From: Stenotrophomonas sp. YIM B06876
GTDB taxonomy: Bacteria; Pseudomonadota; Gammaproteobacteria; Xanthomonadales; Xanthomonadaceae
Assembly: GCF_030711595.1 (NCBI RefSeq)
Contig: NZ_JAUJUJ010000001.1
Coordinates: 179,748 to 243,747 of the forward strand
Direction of reading: 5' to 3'
DNA length: 64,000 nt
The notes under the pieces were generated by a model that ran no database searches, was not told where the DNA came from, and worked only from the letters and a program-made list of their open reading frames with translations. The translations under genes and the position numbers were made by a program. This document shows, piece by piece, positions 16,515-26,968 of the stretch; position 1 is the first letter of the stretch, and every line of letters begins with the position of its first letter.

Positions 16515-19166
16515 TCAGGCCAAGTGCGGCTTGACCCACTCCGGCACCTCCTCGAGAGCTGCAACAAGCGCTGGACCATCTTCGCCACCGCCCTGGGCAA
16601 GGTCCGCACGCCCTCCTCCTTTGCCCCCGGTGAGACCGGCGACGTGGGCCAACAGTTCCCCGGCCTTGACCTTGCCCATTGCCGAGCCATTCACACCTGC
16701 CACCAAGGCCGCCTTGCCGTCCTGCACACCGGCCAGCAGGATCACCGCATTGCCCAGCTGCTGTTTCAGCCGGTCCACCGCATCGCGCAACGCCTTGGCA
16801 TCGAAACCTTCCAGCCGCGCCGCCAGCACTTTCACACCGGCGATGTCCACCGCTGCAGCGCCCAGGTCTGCCGTGGCACCGGAGGCGACCTTGGCCTTCA
16901 ATCCTTCAAGCTCGCGCTCGAGCTTCTTCTGGCGCTCACCGAGCTGACGGATCTTGTCGACCACATCACTGGCGTTGCCACCGAGCAGGCTGGCCGCATC
17001 ACGCAGGCTCTGCTCCTCAGCCGCCACATAATCCAGCGCCCCCTGTCCGGTCACCGCTTCGATGCGGCGCACGCCCGAGGACACGCCGCCTTCGGAGGTG
17101 ATCTTGAACAGCCCGATGTCGCCGGTACGCGTGACATGGGTACCGCCGCACAGCTCGGTCGAGTACTCACCCATCTTCAACACGCGCACGTGCTCACCGT
17201 ATTTCTCCCCGAACAGCGCCATCGCGCCGAAATCGAGCGCTTCCTGCATGCCCATGTTGTGCACTTCGGCGACGCTGTTGGCGCGTATCTGCTCGTTGAC
17301 CTTGCGCTCGATGAGCGCCAGCTCTTCGGCGGTGATCGGCTGGAAGTGCGAGAAATCGAAGCGCAGCCGGTCTGGCGCGACCAGCGAGCCCTTCTGCTGC
17401 ACATGGGTGCCCAGCACTTCACGCAAGGCAGCGTGCAACAGATGGGTGGCCGAATGGTTGAGGATCGTGGCGTTGCGGCGCAGGCCATCGACCTGGCCGG
17501 TCACGCGGTCACCCACCCTCAGGCTGCCTTGGGTGATCCTGCCGACGTGGCCATGGAACTGGCCGGCGAACTTCTGGGTGTCACCCACCTGCAGTTGCAG
17601 ATCCGCCCCTGACAGCACGCCGGTGTCACCGACCTGGCCACCGGATTCGGCATAGAACGGCGTTTGCGTGGTGAACACGACGACCTCGTCACCGGCATCG
17701 GCGATATCCACCGGACGGCCGTCCTTGAGCAGCGCGACCACAGTCAGGCCATCGGCCTGCAGCCGGTCGTAGCCGAGGAACACGGTCGGCGAAAGGGTGG
17801 CGACCAGATCGGCGGGCAGGCTCACACCAGCGCCGAACTTGCCGGCCGCACGCGCGGTCTCGCGCTGGTGCTCCATCGCGGCATTGAAGCCATCCATGTC
17901 CACCGTCATATCGTGCTCGCGGGCGATGTCGGCGGTCAGGTCGACCGGAAAACCATAGGTGTCGTACAGACGGAAGGCATCCACGCCCGGGATCACGCCA
18001 TCGCTGACCTTGGCGGCGATGTCGTCGAAGATCTTCATGCCCGAGTCGAGGGTTTCCGCAAAACGTTCTTCTTCGGCCTGCAGTGCGCGCACCACGGTAT
18101 CGGCCTGCGCCGCCAGCTCGGCATAGGCTTCGCCCATCTGCTCGACCAGGGTTGGTACCAGCTTGCTGAAGAACGGCTGGCGCACGCCCAGCATCCAGCC
18201 ATGGCGCAGGGCGCGGCGGATGATCCGGCGCAGTACATAGCCGCGGCCTTCGTTGGACGGCAGCACGCCATCGACGATCAGGAACGAGCAGGCGCGGATA
18301 TGGTCGGCGATCACGCGCAGCGACTTGTTCTCCAGGTCGGCCATGCCGGTCAGTTCACTGGCCTTGCGGATCAGCGCCTGGAACAGGTCGATTTCGTAAT
18401 TGGTGTGGACGTGCTGCAGGATCGCGGCCAGACGCTCCAGGCCCATGCCAGTGTCCACGCACGGCGCCGGCAGCGGCACCAGGGTGCCGTCGGGCTGGCG
18501 GTCGAACTGCATGAACACCAGGTTCCAGATCTCGATGAAGCGATCGCCATCTTCGTCCGGAGACCCCGGGGGACCGCCGGCGATGTGGTCGCCATGGTCA
18601 TAGAAGATTTCAGTACACGGGCCGCACGGGCCGGTCTCGGCCATCTGCCAGAAGTTGTCCGAGGCGAACGGCGCCCCCTTGTTGTCGCCGATGCGCACGA
18701 TGCGGTCTTCCGGGATGCCGACCATGTCGCGCCACAGCGCGTAGGCTTCGTCATCGGTCTGGTACACGGTGACCAGCAGGCGCTCGGCAGGCAGCTTCCA
18801 GACCTGGGTCAGCAGCTCCCAAGCCCAGGCAATGGCGTCCTTCTTGAAGTAATCGCCAAAAGACCAGTTGCCCAGCATTTCGAAGAAGGTGTGGTGGCGC
18901 GCGGTGTAACCGACCTGGTCCAGGTCGTTGTGCTTGCCACCGGCCCGCAGGCAGCGCTGGACGTCGGCCGCGCGCACATAGCTGCGCTTCTCGGCGCCAA
19001 GGAACACGTCCTTGAACTGCACCATGCCGGAATTGGTGAACAACAGGGTCGGATCATTGCCCGGCACCAGCGGCGCGGACGGCACGATGGTGTGGCCCTT
19101 GCCCTTGAAGAATTCGAGGAAGTCGCTGCGGATCTGGGAGGTGGTGAGTTTGGCGGGTGCGTTCAT
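16515..19166 (-). CDS. alaS: Alanyl-tRNA synthetase
   Basis: An 883-residue class II synthetase. The aminoacylation core has [18 protein letters not shown] (motif 1 region) and GMGLERLAA (motif 3). The editing domain that removes serine and glycine mischarging shows HSATH and, further on, LCGGTH, the zinc and substrate residues. A C-Ala region with a coiled coil and a Gly-rich end ([15 protein letters not shown]) closes the protein. The ATG at 19166 begins [20 protein letters not shown]; the in-frame extension to 19247 has no family counterpart. Its place between recX and csrA matches E. coli. Confidence 0.98.
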   Translation of the reverse strand: MNAPAKLTTSQIRSDFLEFFKGKGHTIVPSAPLVPGNDPTLLFTNSGMVQFKDVFLGAEKRSYVRAADVQRCLRAGGKHNDLDQVGYTARHHTFFEMLGNWSFGDYFKKDAIAWAWELLTQVWKLPAERLLVTVYQTDDEAYALWRDMVGIPEDRIVRIGDNKGAPFASDNFWQMAETGPCGPCTEIFYDHGDHIAGGPPGSPDEDGDRFIEIWNLVFMQFDRQPDGTLVPLPAPCVDTGMGLERLAAILQHVHTNYEIDLFQALIRKASELTGMADLENKSLRVIADHIRACSFLIVDGVLPSNEGRGYVLRRIIRRALRHGWMLGVRQPFFSKLVPTLVEQMGEAYAELAAQADTVVRALQAEEERFAETLDSGMKIFDDIAAKVSDGVIPGVDAFRLYDTYGFPVDLTADIAREHDMTVDMDGFNAAMEHQRETARAAGKFGAGVSLPADLVATLSPTVFLGYDRLQADGLTVVALLKDGRPVDIADAGDEVVVFTTQTPFYAESGGQVGDTGVLSGADLQLQVGDTQKFAGQFHGHVGRITQGSLRVGDRVTGQVDGLRRNATILNHSATHLLHAALREVLGTHVQQKGSLVAPDRLRFDFSHFQPITAEELALIERKVNEQIRANSVAEVHNMGMQEALDFGAMALFGEKYGEHVRVLKMGEYSTELCGGTHVTRTGDIGLFKITSEGGVSSGVRRIEAVTGQGALDYVAAEEQSLRDAASLLGGNASDVVDKIRQLGERQKKLERELEGLKAKVASGATADLGAAAVDIAGVKVLAARLEGFDAKALRDAVDRLKQQLGNAVILLAGVQDGKAALVAGVNGSAMGKVKAGELLAHVAGLTGGKGGGRADLAQGGGEDGPALVAALEEVPEWVKPHLA

Positions 19167-19268
19167 GGGGGACTGGCATTGGGCGGGCGAGCGGCTGCCG
19201 GGGCGTCCGCGAGGGACGCTGGCAATTCGGGACAGCCGAAACACCAAAGGGTAGCAGGCCCGGACCGC

Positions 19269-19760
19269 TCAGTCCTGTGGATCGTAACGCGTGGCATGGC
19301 GTATGCAGCCACCGTCGAACCCGCGCCGGGCCAGCAGGTCGGCGGCCTTGCGCCGCTGCGCGAGGTCAACCGGCCCCGCCTCGCCAAAACGACGCCGTAC
19401 CAGATCCCTTGCCTTCTCCACCCAGTCGCCATCAAACGAGGCCATTGCGGCCTCGACCTGGTCGCCATCCAGACCATGGGTCCCCAACTCGGCCCTGATA
19501 TGCAACGGCCCGTAACCTCCACTGGCGCGGCTGCGCACCAGCATTTCCGCGAAGCGCGCGTCATCCTGCCAGCCCGCGTCGGCCAGCTGCGACACTGCCG
19601 CTTCGATCGCTTCGGGTTCGATGCCCCGCACCTGCAACTTGCGGCTCAACTCCTTGCGCGAATGCTCGCGCCGCACCAGCAGTGCCAAGGCCCGCTGCAC
19701 GGGCGTCTGCTCCTGCCCCCGCCGCTTGCGGCGACCCGCTGGAACCTCGTGATCGATCAT
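19269..19760 (-). CDS. recX: RecA-modulating protein RecX
   Basis: A 163-residue three-helix-repeat protein ([17 protein letters not shown], then [15 protein letters not shown]) that caps RecA filaments and restrains recombinase activity. Length and helical-repeat layout fit the family. It lies 115 bases downstream of recA on the same strand, so it is probably made by read-through of the SOS-induced recA message. The N-terminus is basic (RRKRRGQ), as in many RecX proteins. Confidence 0.93.
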   Translation of the reverse strand: MIDHEVPAGRRKRRGQEQTPVQRALALLVRREHSRKELSRKLQVRGIEPEAIEAAVSQLADAGWQDDARFAEMLVRSRASGGYGPLHIRAELGTHGLDGDQVEAAMASFDGDWVEKARDLVRRRFGEAGPVDLAQRRKAADLLARRGFDGGCIRHATRYDPQD

Positions 19761-19875
19761 ATGGATTCATCTCCAGCGAAGATCGCGCCGTCCCTGGCGC
19801 AGGCCCTCCTGGTTTGCACAAAACGCGGGAGCGCGCAGGCGTCACTGACGGCGCCGCCCGCTCCCGCGGGAAAAC

Positions 19876-20913
19876 TCACTCTGCCGCGATGTCAGCTTCT
19901 TCTTCGCCAGGTGAGACCTCTTCCGGCTGGAAACGCTCACGCAGCTCGGCCTCCAGCCGTGCCGCCACTTGCGGGTTGTCACGCAGATAGCCGCGGGCGT
20001 TGTCCTTGCCCTGTCCGATACGCTCTTCGCCGTAGCTGTACCAGGCACCTGCCTTGTCGACCAGCTTGGCTTCCACCCCCATGTCGATCAGCTCACCTTC
20101 GCGACTGATGCCTTCGCCATAGAGGATCTCGGTGACAACCTGCTTGAACGGTGGCGCCAGCTTGTTCTTGACCACCTTGATCTTGGTCTGGTTGCCGATG
20201 ATCTCGTCACCCTTCTTGATCGCACCGATACGGCGGATATCCAGACGCACCGAGGCGTAGAACTTCAAGGCGTTGCCGCCGGTGGTCACTTCCGGACTCT
20301 GCCCCGGCATCATCACGCCGATCTTGTGGCGCAGCTGGTTGATGAACACCACCAGCGTGTTGGAACGCTTGATGTTGCCGGTCAGCTTGCGCAGCGCCTG
20401 GCTCATCAGACGGGCCTGCAGACCCGGCAGCTGGTCGCCCATCTCCCCTTCGATTTCCGCGCGCGGCGTCAAGGCGGCCACCGAGTCGACCACCACGATG
20501 TCGACGGAACCGGAGCGCACCAGCATGTCGGCGATCTCCAGCGCCTGCTCGCCGGTGTCGGGCTGGGACAGCAGCAGATCGTCGACGTTGACACCCAGCT
20601 TGGCGGCATAGATCGGGTCCAGCGCATGCTCGGCATCGATAAAGGCCGCGGTGCCGCCCTTTTTCTGGCATTCGGCGATTGCCTGCAGGGTCAGCGTGGT
20701 CTTGCCCGAGGATTCGGGGCCGTAGATCTCCACCACGCGCCCCTTGGGCAGGCCGCCAATTCCCAATGCGATATCCAGCATCAGCGAACCGGTCGGGATA
20801 ACCTCCACGGCCTCGATGATCCGGTCGCCCATGCGCATCACCGAGCCCTTGCCGAACTGCTTCTCGATCTGACTCAGGGCAGCGGTAAGCGCGCGCTTCT
20901 TGTTCTCGTCCAT
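19876..20913 (-). CDS. recA: Recombinase RecA
   Basis: A 345-residue recombinase. Walker A is GPESSGKT (residues 65-72), Walker [13 protein letters not shown], loop L1 around [16 protein letters not shown] and loop L2 starting [11 protein letters not shown] with the longer [13 protein letters not shown] form. The residue equivalent to E. coli Met197 in L2 is His here (codon 20326-20328). The C-terminal tail is acidic, as usual. The ATG at 20913 has a GAGGA site nine bases upstream; an upstream ATG at 20943 would add ten residues. It follows lexA by 177 bases, where I do not find a second LexA box. Confidence 0.98.
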   Translation of the reverse strand: MDENKKRALTAALSQIEKQFGKGSVMRMGDRIIEAVEVIPTGSLMLDIALGIGGLPKGRVVEIYGPESSGKTTLTLQAIAECQKKGGTAAFIDAEHALDPIYAAKLGVNVDDLLLSQPDTGEQALEIADMLVRSGSVDIVVVDSVAALTPRAEIEGEMGDQLPGLQARLMSQALRKLTGNIKRSNTLVVFINQLRHKIGVMMPGQSPEVTTGGNALKFYASVRLDIRRIGAIKKGDEIIGNQTKIKVVKNKLAPPFKQVVTEILYGEGISREGELIDMGVEAKLVDKAGAWYSYGEERIGQGKDNARGYLRDNPQVAARLEAELRERFQPEEVSPGEEEADIAAE

Positions 20914-21090
20914 CGGGTTGGTCCTCGTCGCTGATTTCGTCATGGGTTCACTGTAGTGATGCCGTATCGCAAGAGCTGAGACTGGGAGCGGTACGGCCAG
21001 ATTATTTATCGGGGAGGGATCCGGGCAGCGGCCAAAGCGCGCGCCGGGGGTAGGAAAAACACGGGGCCGGCGCTGGGACTAAGCCGCGCG

Positions 21091-21738
21091 TCAGCGGTTT
21101 GGCCGCAACAGGCCGCAATACAGCCCTTCAATGGCGAAGTCCTGGTCTGGCGACACTTCAATGGGAGCGTAATCGGGATTGCGTGGCAGCAGCCGGATGC
21201 GGTCCTTGCCAATCTTGAGCAGCTTCACGGTGACCTCGTCGTCGATGCGTGCCACGACGATCTGTCCGGACCGCGCATCGCGGGTACGGTGCACACCGAT
21301 CAGATCGCCGTCAAAGATACCCTCGTCGATCATCGAATCGCCCTGCACCTTGAGCAGGTAGTCAGGTGCCGGCGAGAAAAACACCCGGTCCAGCACCACG
21401 AAATCCTCCGAACCGATATCGGCGCCAATCGGCAAACCGGCCGCGACCCGCCCCAGAATCGGCAAGCGCAACACGTCATCCGGCACGGCCGGGGACGGAG
21501 CCGGCACGTGGGAGACGGGAGCAGATGGCGCGAGCACAAGCCGGATGCCGCGGGCCTGGCCCGGTATGCGGCGGATTGCGCCGGCCTGTTCCAGCGCTTC
21601 AAGGTGGTATTGCGCGGCGCGTACCCCCTTGAAACCGAAGGCCCGGGCAATTTCGGTCTGCGAAGGCGGCACCCCGTCGGATTCGATCCGTTCGGTGATC
21701 ATCGCCAGGATGGCCTGCTGGGTGTCGGTCAGGTTCAT
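21091..21738 (-). CDS. lexA: SOS repressor LexA
   Basis: A 215-residue repressor. The N-terminal winged helix is visible (TEIARAFGFKGVRAAQYHLEAL). The linker is longer than in E. coli and Pro/Ala-rich. The autocleavage Ala-Gly lies in GRVAAGLPIG, the nucleophilic Ser in VQGDSMID and the catalytic Lys in VTVKLLKIG. A palindromic LexA box stands three bases ahead of the ATG, so the gene should repress itself. It precedes recA and recX; lexA next to recA is a xanthomonad arrangement, unlike E. coli. Confidence 0.97.
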   Translation of the reverse strand: MNLTDTQQAILAMITERIESDGVPPSQTEIARAFGFKGVRAAQYHLEALEQAGAIRRIPGQARGIRLVLAPSAPVSHVPAPSPAVPDDVLRLPILGRVAAGLPIGADIGSEDFVVLDRVFFSPAPDYLLKVQGDSMIDEGIFDGDLIGVHRTRDARSGQIVVARIDDEVTVKLLKIGKDRIRLLPRNPDYAPIEVSPDQDFAIEGLYCGLLRPNR

Positions 21739-21740
21739 GT

Positions 21741-21759
21741 TTAGTAGTATTGCTACTAA
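21741..21759. promoter_or_regulatory. LexA (SOS) box of lexA
   Basis: TTAGTAG and CTACTAA are 7-base arms around five bases. On the minus strand the site reads TTAG, six bases, TACTA, the motif described for Xanthomonas LexA; it differs from the E. coli CTGT-N8-ACAG box. It lies immediately upstream of the lexA start. Confidence 0.92.
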
Positions 21760-21900
21760 CTGCCGACCCCGTCAATGATCCGTGCGTGCAAATCGCAATG
21801 GGCCCACAGCCGTGCACGTCCAGCCCCATGGGAGAGCGCAACCGCCAGCAGGGTTGCGCCGCAGGTAACCGGCCGGTACGGGGGCCGCAACTGCCCGCGA

Positions 21901-23577
21901 CTAATGCCGTCCGCTGCGCCAGATCGAGATGATGATCCACATCCCGCACAGCGCCGCGCCGATGAATCCGGCCACGCCGATGCCCAGCAACCAGCGACTG
22001 GCGCTGCCGCCCACGCTGTTCATGACGATCGAGGAGCCGATGATGAGCGCGGCGGTGACGATACCCACGGTCAGCCGGTTCGCCGATCGATTGACCTGGT
22101 CGCCGAAGCCTTTCAGCGCCGTGGTCTCGACATTGAGCTGGATGCGTCCGCGGCGGGCGGCCAGGATCAGCCGGCGCAGGTCGCGCGGCAGCTCCCCGAC
22201 CAGATCCATCGCGCTGAACAGACTGCGGCGGCCGCGGCGCAGCACCGCCGCAGGCGCATAGCGCTGGCGCATCGCCCGCTGCAGGTAGGGGCGGGCGACG
22301 CTGGCCATGTCGAAATCCGGATCCAGCTGGCGCCCCAGTCCTTCCAGGGTGAGAAAAGTCTTGATCATCAGCGCCAGGTCGGCCGGCAGGGTCAAACGGT
22401 ATTGGCGCAGCAGGCTGGTGACGTCGCCGAGCATCATCCCGATACGCAGGTCTTTCAGTGGCACTCCGCGGTACTGGTCGACAAAACTGCCGATATCCTG
22501 CTGCAGCCGCGATTCGTCGACCTCGACGCCACCGGCCCACTCGAGCAGCACGTCCGTCACCGATTCGGGGTCCTGGCTGACCAGCCCATACAGCAACTGC
22601 GCGACCTGGAAACGGCGTTGCTCAGACAGGCGCCCGATCATGCCGAAATCGATCACCGCGATGCGGCCATCGCGCATGTAGAAAATGTTGCCCTGATGCG
22701 GATCGGCGTGGAAGCAGCCGTCTTCCAGCACCATTTTCAGGATGATGCCGGCGCCGGTGCGGGCCAGCGCAACCCGGTCCAGCCCGGCGGCGTCCACGCC
22801 GGCCAGATCGCGCCCGCCAATGCCGTCGACGAAGTCCTGCACGTTCAGGCTTTCGCAGGTCCACTGCCAGTAGACGCGAGGCACCAGCATCTCCCCGTGC
22901 CCCTTGAAATTGCTGGCGATCCGTTCGGCGTGGCGGCACTCGGCGGCGAAGTCGAGCTCGCCGCGCAACGACTGGGTGAATTGCTGCACCACGTCGGCCG
23001 GATGGTAGCGGCGCAGGTCGGAGATGCGCGCTTCAATGATGTCGGCCAGTCGCGCCAGCAGGCGCAGGTCGGCCTCGATCACCTCACGGATGCCGGGGCG
23101 GCGGATCTTCAGCACCACCGCGGTACCGTCATGCAACCACGCGCGGTGGGCCTGGGCCAGCGATGCGGCCGCCAGCGCCTGCTCGTCAAGCCGCGCAAAC
23201 GCCTGCTCGGGCGGCTCACCCAGATCCCGTTCGAGCTGCTCGCGCACCTGTGCGTAAGGCAGCGCCGGCACCGCATTCTGCAGCTCACTGAATTCGGCAA
23301 TCCACTCGGGCGAAAACAGATCCACGCGGGTCGCCAGCACCTGCCCGAGTTTGACGAAGGTGGGACCGAGCTCCTCCATCGCCCGCCGCACCCGTACCGG
23401 CGCTGACATGCGCAACATCTGCTCCGGATCACTCCAGTGCAGCAGTCGCCCTGCCCGCTCCAGCACCTCGGCCATGCCCATGCGCCGGACGATGTCGCCA
23501 AAGCCGTAGCGGATCAGGACCGCAGCGATTTCCTGCAGACGCCCCAGGTCACGGACGGTGGCCAGCGTGTCCCACAT
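21901..23577 (-). CDS. ABC1/UbiB-family kinase-like protein with C-terminal membrane anchor
   Basis: A 558-residue member of the ABC1/ADCK/UbiB family. Diagnostic motifs are the KxGQ segment (GPTFVKLGQVLATR), the Ala-rich AAASLAQAH in place of the Gly-rich loop, ELDF (the ExD motif), HADPHQGNIF and a DFG (VIDFGMIG). Two hydrophobic C-terminal helices end at WRSGRH. UbiB proteins assist ubiquinone synthesis in complex with the membrane; this copy is not beside ubiE or ubiJ, so it may be a paralogue with another role. It sits between pncC and lexA. Confidence 0.85.
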   Translation of the reverse strand: MWDTLATVRDLGRLQEIAAVLIRYGFGDIVRRMGMAEVLERAGRLLHWSDPEQMLRMSAPVRVRRAMEELGPTFVKLGQVLATRVDLFSPEWIAEFSELQNAVPALPYAQVREQLERDLGEPPEQAFARLDEQALAAASLAQAHRAWLHDGTAVVLKIRRPGIREVIEADLRLLARLADIIEARISDLRRYHPADVVQQFTQSLRGELDFAAECRHAERIASNFKGHGEMLVPRVYWQWTCESLNVQDFVDGIGGRDLAGVDAAGLDRVALARTGAGIILKMVLEDGCFHADPHQGNIFYMRDGRIAVIDFGMIGRLSEQRRFQVAQLLYGLVSQDPESVTDVLLEWAGGVEVDESRLQQDIGSFVDQYRGVPLKDLRIGMMLGDVTSLLRQYRLTLPADLALMIKTFLTLEGLGRQLDPDFDMASVARPYLQRAMRQRYAPAAVLRRGRRSLFSAMDLVGELPRDLRRLILAARRGRIQLNVETTALKGFGDQVNRSANRLTVGIVTAALIIGSSIVMNSVGGSASRWLLGIGVAGFIGAALCGMWIIISIWRSGRH

Positions 23578-23623
23578 CAGCCGGCGCCCTTGCCGCCATG
23601 GCGCGGCCACCACCGGGCGCAGC

Positions 23624-24118
23624 TCACAGCAGCGCCTCCAGCCCCTGCAGCGCACAGGTCACCGTCTGCCGCCGGACCGCATCGCGATCCCCATCGAAGT
23701 GGAACACTTCGGCGTGGGTGTAACCGCCGCGCCGCTTCCAGCCGATCCAGACCGTGCCCACCGGCTTGTCGGCGCTGCCGCCGCCCGGCCCGGCGATCCC
23801 GGTCACCGCCACGGCCACGCTCGCGCCGGAGTTGACCAGTGCGCCGGACACCATCTCCAGCACGGTTTCACGGCTGACCGCCCCCTGGGTTTCCAGGGTC
23901 TGCGGGCGTACACCCAGCAACGCCTGCTTGGCCTCATAGCTGTAGGCGACCATGCCGCTGTCGAACCAGTCCGAAGATCCCGCCACGCCGGTCATCGCCT
24001 TGGCGATCCAGCCGCCAGTGCAGCTTTCAGCCGTCGCAACACGATCGCGGCCGGCACGCAGGCGCTCGCCCAGGCGTTCGGCAAGCTGGTGCAGTTCGAT
24101 ATCTGACATCACAGGCAT
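23624..24118 (-). CDS. pncC: Nicotinamide-nucleotide amidohydrolase (CinA C-terminal family)
   Basis: A 164-residue PncC/YgaD-type enzyme that deamidates NMN in the pyridine nucleotide salvage cycle. Conserved segments are ATAESCTGGWIAKAMTGVAGSS near the N-terminus and AVAVTGIAGPGGGSADKPVGTVWI in the second half. The start at 24118 has an AAGAAG site; a second ATG nine bases later lacks one. In E. coli pncC directly precedes recA; here an ABC1 kinase gene and lexA lie between. Confidence 0.93.
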   Translation of the reverse strand: MPVMSDIELHQLAERLGERLRAGRDRVATAESCTGGWIAKAMTGVAGSSDWFDSGMVAYSYEAKQALLGVRPQTLETQGAVSRETVLEMVSGALVNSGASVAVAVTGIAGPGGGSADKPVGTVWIGWKRRGGYTHAEVFHFDGDRDAVRRQTVTCALQGLEALL

Positions 24119-24240
24119 GGTGGCTTCTTTTGCGGAATCACACTGTTTTAGCGCAAAACGGCGCGTGCTGCCCGCGGCGTCCGCCACGTCCCTGGCCAAC
24201 GTTGCCGTCAACTCGCCCGCTGCCGCTGCCCCGCTGAAAC

Positions 24241-24270
24241 GCGCCAGGCCACCCGTGGGCGGCCTGGCGC
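24241..24270. repeat. 10-bp perfect inverted repeat between hflX and pncC
   Basis: GCGCCAGGCC and GGCCTGGCGC enclose ten bases, downstream of hflX. There is no T run on the minus strand, so it is a hairpin of unproven function, possibly a weak terminator. Confidence 0.6.
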
Positions 24271-24297
24271 AGTGAAAACGCTGCAAAGGCGCCCGAC

Positions 24298-25623
24298 TCA
24301 GCGGGCCGGCAGCCACCAATCCGGTTCACGCGCGGGCAACAACGGGCGGATCGCTGCGCCATCCGCGCTGGCGGCCAGCCGCTCGGCTTCGGCAATGGGA
24401 ATATCCACCTCCAGCAGCCACCCCTCGTCATCGGCCTGCTCACTGCGGATCACTTCCAGCTGATGCAGGCGCGAGCGCAAGCGACCGGCTTCCGGAGGCA
24501 GTCGCAACGTCCCGGTCACATGCTGCAGGCCCAGACGCTTGCCCAGCACCGATTGCAGCAACTCCAGCCCGCGTCCATCGCGTGCGGAGATCCACACCCG
24601 CTCGCGCCGTGAATGGTCCGGCACGCCATCCTGCGCATCGTGACGGACTTCCGCGCCCTCGATGCGGTCGATCTTGTTGAACACCAGCAGCTGCGGCAGC
24701 TCACCGGCACCCACCGCCTGCAGCACTTCATCCACCTGGGCGATGCGCTCCTCGCGCAGCGGATCGGCGGCGTCGACCAGATGCAGCAACATGTCGGCTT
24801 CGCGCGCCTCGGACAGCGTGGAACGGAACGCGGCGACCAGTTCGTGCGGCAAATCGCGCACAAACCCCACGGTATCGGCCAGCACCACGTTGCCGCCGGG
24901 CAGCGCGATGCGACGCACGGTCGGGTCGAGGGTGGCAAACAGCTGATCGGCGGCGTAGGCCTGCGCGCCGGTCAACGCGTTGAACAGGGTCGATTTTCCG
25001 GCATTGGTATAGCCCACCAGCGCGATCCGGGGCAGCTCGCTGCGCACCCGCGCGCGCCGCATCTGGGTGCGTTGCACCTCGACCTTCTCCAGCCGCTTCT
25101 GCAGCTGTTCCACCCGTATCTGCAGCAACCGGCGGTCGGTTTCCAGCTGGGTTTCACCCGGGCCACGCAGACCGATCGAACCACCGCGCTGGCGCTCAAG
25201 ATGGGTCCAACCGCGCACCAGCCGGGTGGCGAGATGGCGCAACTGGGCCAATTCCACCTGCAGCTTGCCTTCGTGGCTGTGTGCACGCTGGGCAAAGATA
25301 TCCAGGATCAGCCCGGTACGATCGATCACGCGGCGCTCGAGGAAGCGCTCCAGGTTGCGCTCCTGCACCGGCGACAACGCATGGTTGACCAGGATCAGGT
25401 CGGCCCCGGTCGCCTCCGCGGCGGCCTTGACCTCGTCCAGCTTGCCACTGCCGATCAGGGTCGAAGGATTGGGCCGGTCCATGCGCGCGTTGATGGTGGC
25501 GGCGATGGTGGCGCCCGCCGAGCGCGCCAGATCGGTGAATTCCTCAAGCACATCCTCTTCCACCCGCCCGCGGTGCGGCTGGATCAACAGCGCGTGTTCG
25601 CCCTTTTTCGAACGGTCAAACAC
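24298..25623 (-). CDS. hflX: GTPase HflX
   Basis: A 441-residue ribosome-splitting GTPase. The N-terminal HflX domain contains GSGKLDEV and DRTGLILDIFAQRAHSHEGK, followed by GPGETQLETDRR and a coiled-coil linker. The G domain has GYTNAGKST (P-loop), DTVGF and NKID. The start is a GTG at 25623 with AGGAG seven bases upstream. It is 14 bases after hfq, completing miaA-hfq-hflX, the same order as in E. coli. Confidence 0.96.
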   Translation of the reverse strand: MFDRSKKGEHALLIQPHRGRVEEDVLEEFTDLARSAGATIAATINARMDRPNPSTLIGSGKLDEVKAAAEATGADLILVNHALSPVQERNLERFLERRVIDRTGLILDIFAQRAHSHEGKLQVELAQLRHLATRLVRGWTHLERQRGGSIGLRGPGETQLETDRRLLQIRVEQLQKRLEKVEVQRTQMRRARVRSELPRIALVGYTNAGKSTLFNALTGAQAYAADQLFATLDPTVRRIALPGGNVVLADTVGFVRDLPHELVAAFRSTLSEAREADMLLHLVDAADPLREERIAQVDEVLQAVGAGELPQLLVFNKIDRIEGAEVRHDAQDGVPDHSRRERVWISARDGRGLELLQSVLGKRLGLQHVTGTLRLPPEAGRLRSRLHQLEVIRSEQADDEGWLLEVDIPIAEAERLAASADGAAIRPLLPAREPDWWLPAR

Positions 25624-25637
25624 GCGCCGCTCCTGTC

Positions 25638-25913
25638 TTACCCGTTGTCGTCTTCAGCAACCTGAGCATCCTCGTTCGACTGCACGTAACCCCCACCCGG
25701 ACCGACCCGCACGTTGCGCGCGGGCACGACGGTGGAAATCGCGTGCTTGTAGACCATCTGACTGACGGTATTGCGCAGCAGCACCACGAACTGGTCGAAC
25801 GATTCGATCGTGCCCTGCAGTTTGATGCCGTTGACCAGGTACACCGATACCGGCACGCGCTCGCGGCGCAGTGCGTTCAGGAACGGGTCCTGCAGAGATT
25901 GCCCCTTGGACAT
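25638..25913 (-). CDS. hfq: RNA chaperone Hfq
   Basis: A 91-residue Sm-like protein forming hexamers that pair small RNAs with messages. The Sm1 region begins [22 protein letters not shown] and includes [10 protein letters not shown]; the Sm2 signature is [10 protein letters not shown]. The C-terminal tail is Gly- then acid-rich. It lies between miaA and hflX with its own gap of about 100 bases upstream. Confidence 0.98.
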   Translation of the reverse strand: MSKGQSLQDPFLNALRRERVPVSVYLVNGIKLQGTIESFDQFVVLLRNTVSQMVYKHAISTVVPARNVRVGPGGGYVQSNEDAQVAEDDNG

Positions 25914-26014
25914 CTGTTACTCCTCGTTATTGTTCTTATGGATCCGGGAACCACGGCCTCCCCAGCCTCCCGAATAGCGCGATGTTACACGGCGCGCGCC
26001 TGCGCGGCATCGCC

Positions 26015-26968
26015 TCAACGGCCCATGAAGGCCGAAACCGCCGCATTCAGTCGTTGCATGTCGGTGGCTGGATCGAACCAGCGCGCATCCAGCTCGCCAC
26101 GCAGCCAGGTCAGCTGGCGCTTGGCCAGTTGCCGGGTGGCGAAGATGCCGCGCTCACGGAATTCGCCAATCTCCAGCTGCCCGGACAGATGCTGCCAGGC
26201 CTGGCGATAACCGACGGCGCGGATCGCCGGCAGATCCAGCGGCTCGGCCACCGCGCCCATCTGTGGCAGCGCGCGCAACCGCCGCACCTCCTCCAGAAAT
26301 CCGTGCGCCAGCATCATGTCGAAACGCATCTCGATGCGGCGGTGGAGTACGGCCCGGTCGGCGGGCGCCAGCACCAGTTTGAGTATGCGTACCGGCAAGC
26401 GCTGCCGGCCCGCCATCGCCTGCCATTCACTGATCGGCCTGCCGGTCAGCCGGAACACTTCCAGTGCGCGCTGGATGCGTTGCGGGTCGGTGGCGTGGAT
26501 GCGGCGTGCCGCTGCGGGATCCACCTGGTGCAGCTGCGCATGCAGCGCCGGCCAGCCTGCACGCGCGGCTTCGGCGGCAAGTGTGGCGCGTATGGCCGGA
26601 TCGGCCTGCGGCATGGGCGAAAGCCCTTCCAGCAGCGCACGGAAGTACAGCCCGGTACCTCCGGCCAGAATCGGCACCCGCCCGCGCGCGACGATATCGG
26701 TCACCGCCGCCGCCGCATCGCTGGCGAATTCGGCGGCCGAATAGGTCTGCCACGGGTCGCGCAGGTCGAGCAGATGGTGGCGGACGCGCGCCTGTTCGGC
26801 CGCATCGGGCTTGGCCGCGCCGATATCCAGCCCGCGATATACCAGCGCCGAGTCGACGCTGACAATCTCACCGCCCAGGCGTTCGGCCAGAGCGAGGGCG
26901 GTGGCGGTTTTCCCGGACGCCGTCGGCCCCATCAACGCGATGGCCAGCGGCCGGCGGTCGGCGGACAT
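26015..26968 (-). CDS. miaA: tRNA dimethylallyltransferase
   Basis: A 317-residue enzyme that adds a dimethylallyl group to A37 of tRNAs reading UNN codons. The P-loop is GPTASGKT, followed by [18 protein letters not shown] and [14 protein letters not shown] place the start at the ATG at 26968, which overlaps the folP stop by one base (TGATG), giving [19 protein letters not shown]; the longer reading adds six residues inside folP. It connects the rlmE-ftsH-folP group with hfq-hflX. Confidence 0.96.
   Translation of the reverse strand: MSADRRPLAIALMGPTASGKTATALALAERLGGEIVSVDSALVYRGLDIGAAKPDAAEQARVRHHLLDLRDPWQTYSAAEFASDAAAAVTDIVARGRVPILAGGTGLYFRALLEGLSPMPQADPAIRATLAAEAARAGWPALHAQLHQVDPAAARRIHATDPQRIQRALEVFRLTGRPISEWQAMAGRQRLPVRILKLVLAPADRAVLHRRIEMRFDMMLAHGFLEEVRRLRALPQMGAVAEPLDLPAIRAVGYRQAWQHLSGQLEIGEFRERGIFATRQLAKRQLTWLRGELDARWFDPATDMQRLNAAVSAFMGR

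Noticed and set aside
17664..20108. Plus-strand frame of 814 codons opposite alaS and recX
   Set aside because: Long open antisense frames are common in this base composition; translation is His/Gln/Arg-rich with no domain, while alaS and recX on the minus strand are unmistakable.
20948..20959. TCACT-GT-AGTGA inverted repeat in the recA leader as an SOS box
   Set aside because: It does not fit the TTAG-N6-TACTA motif seen at lexA nor the CTGT-N8-ACAG type; kept only as an unexplained short palindrome.
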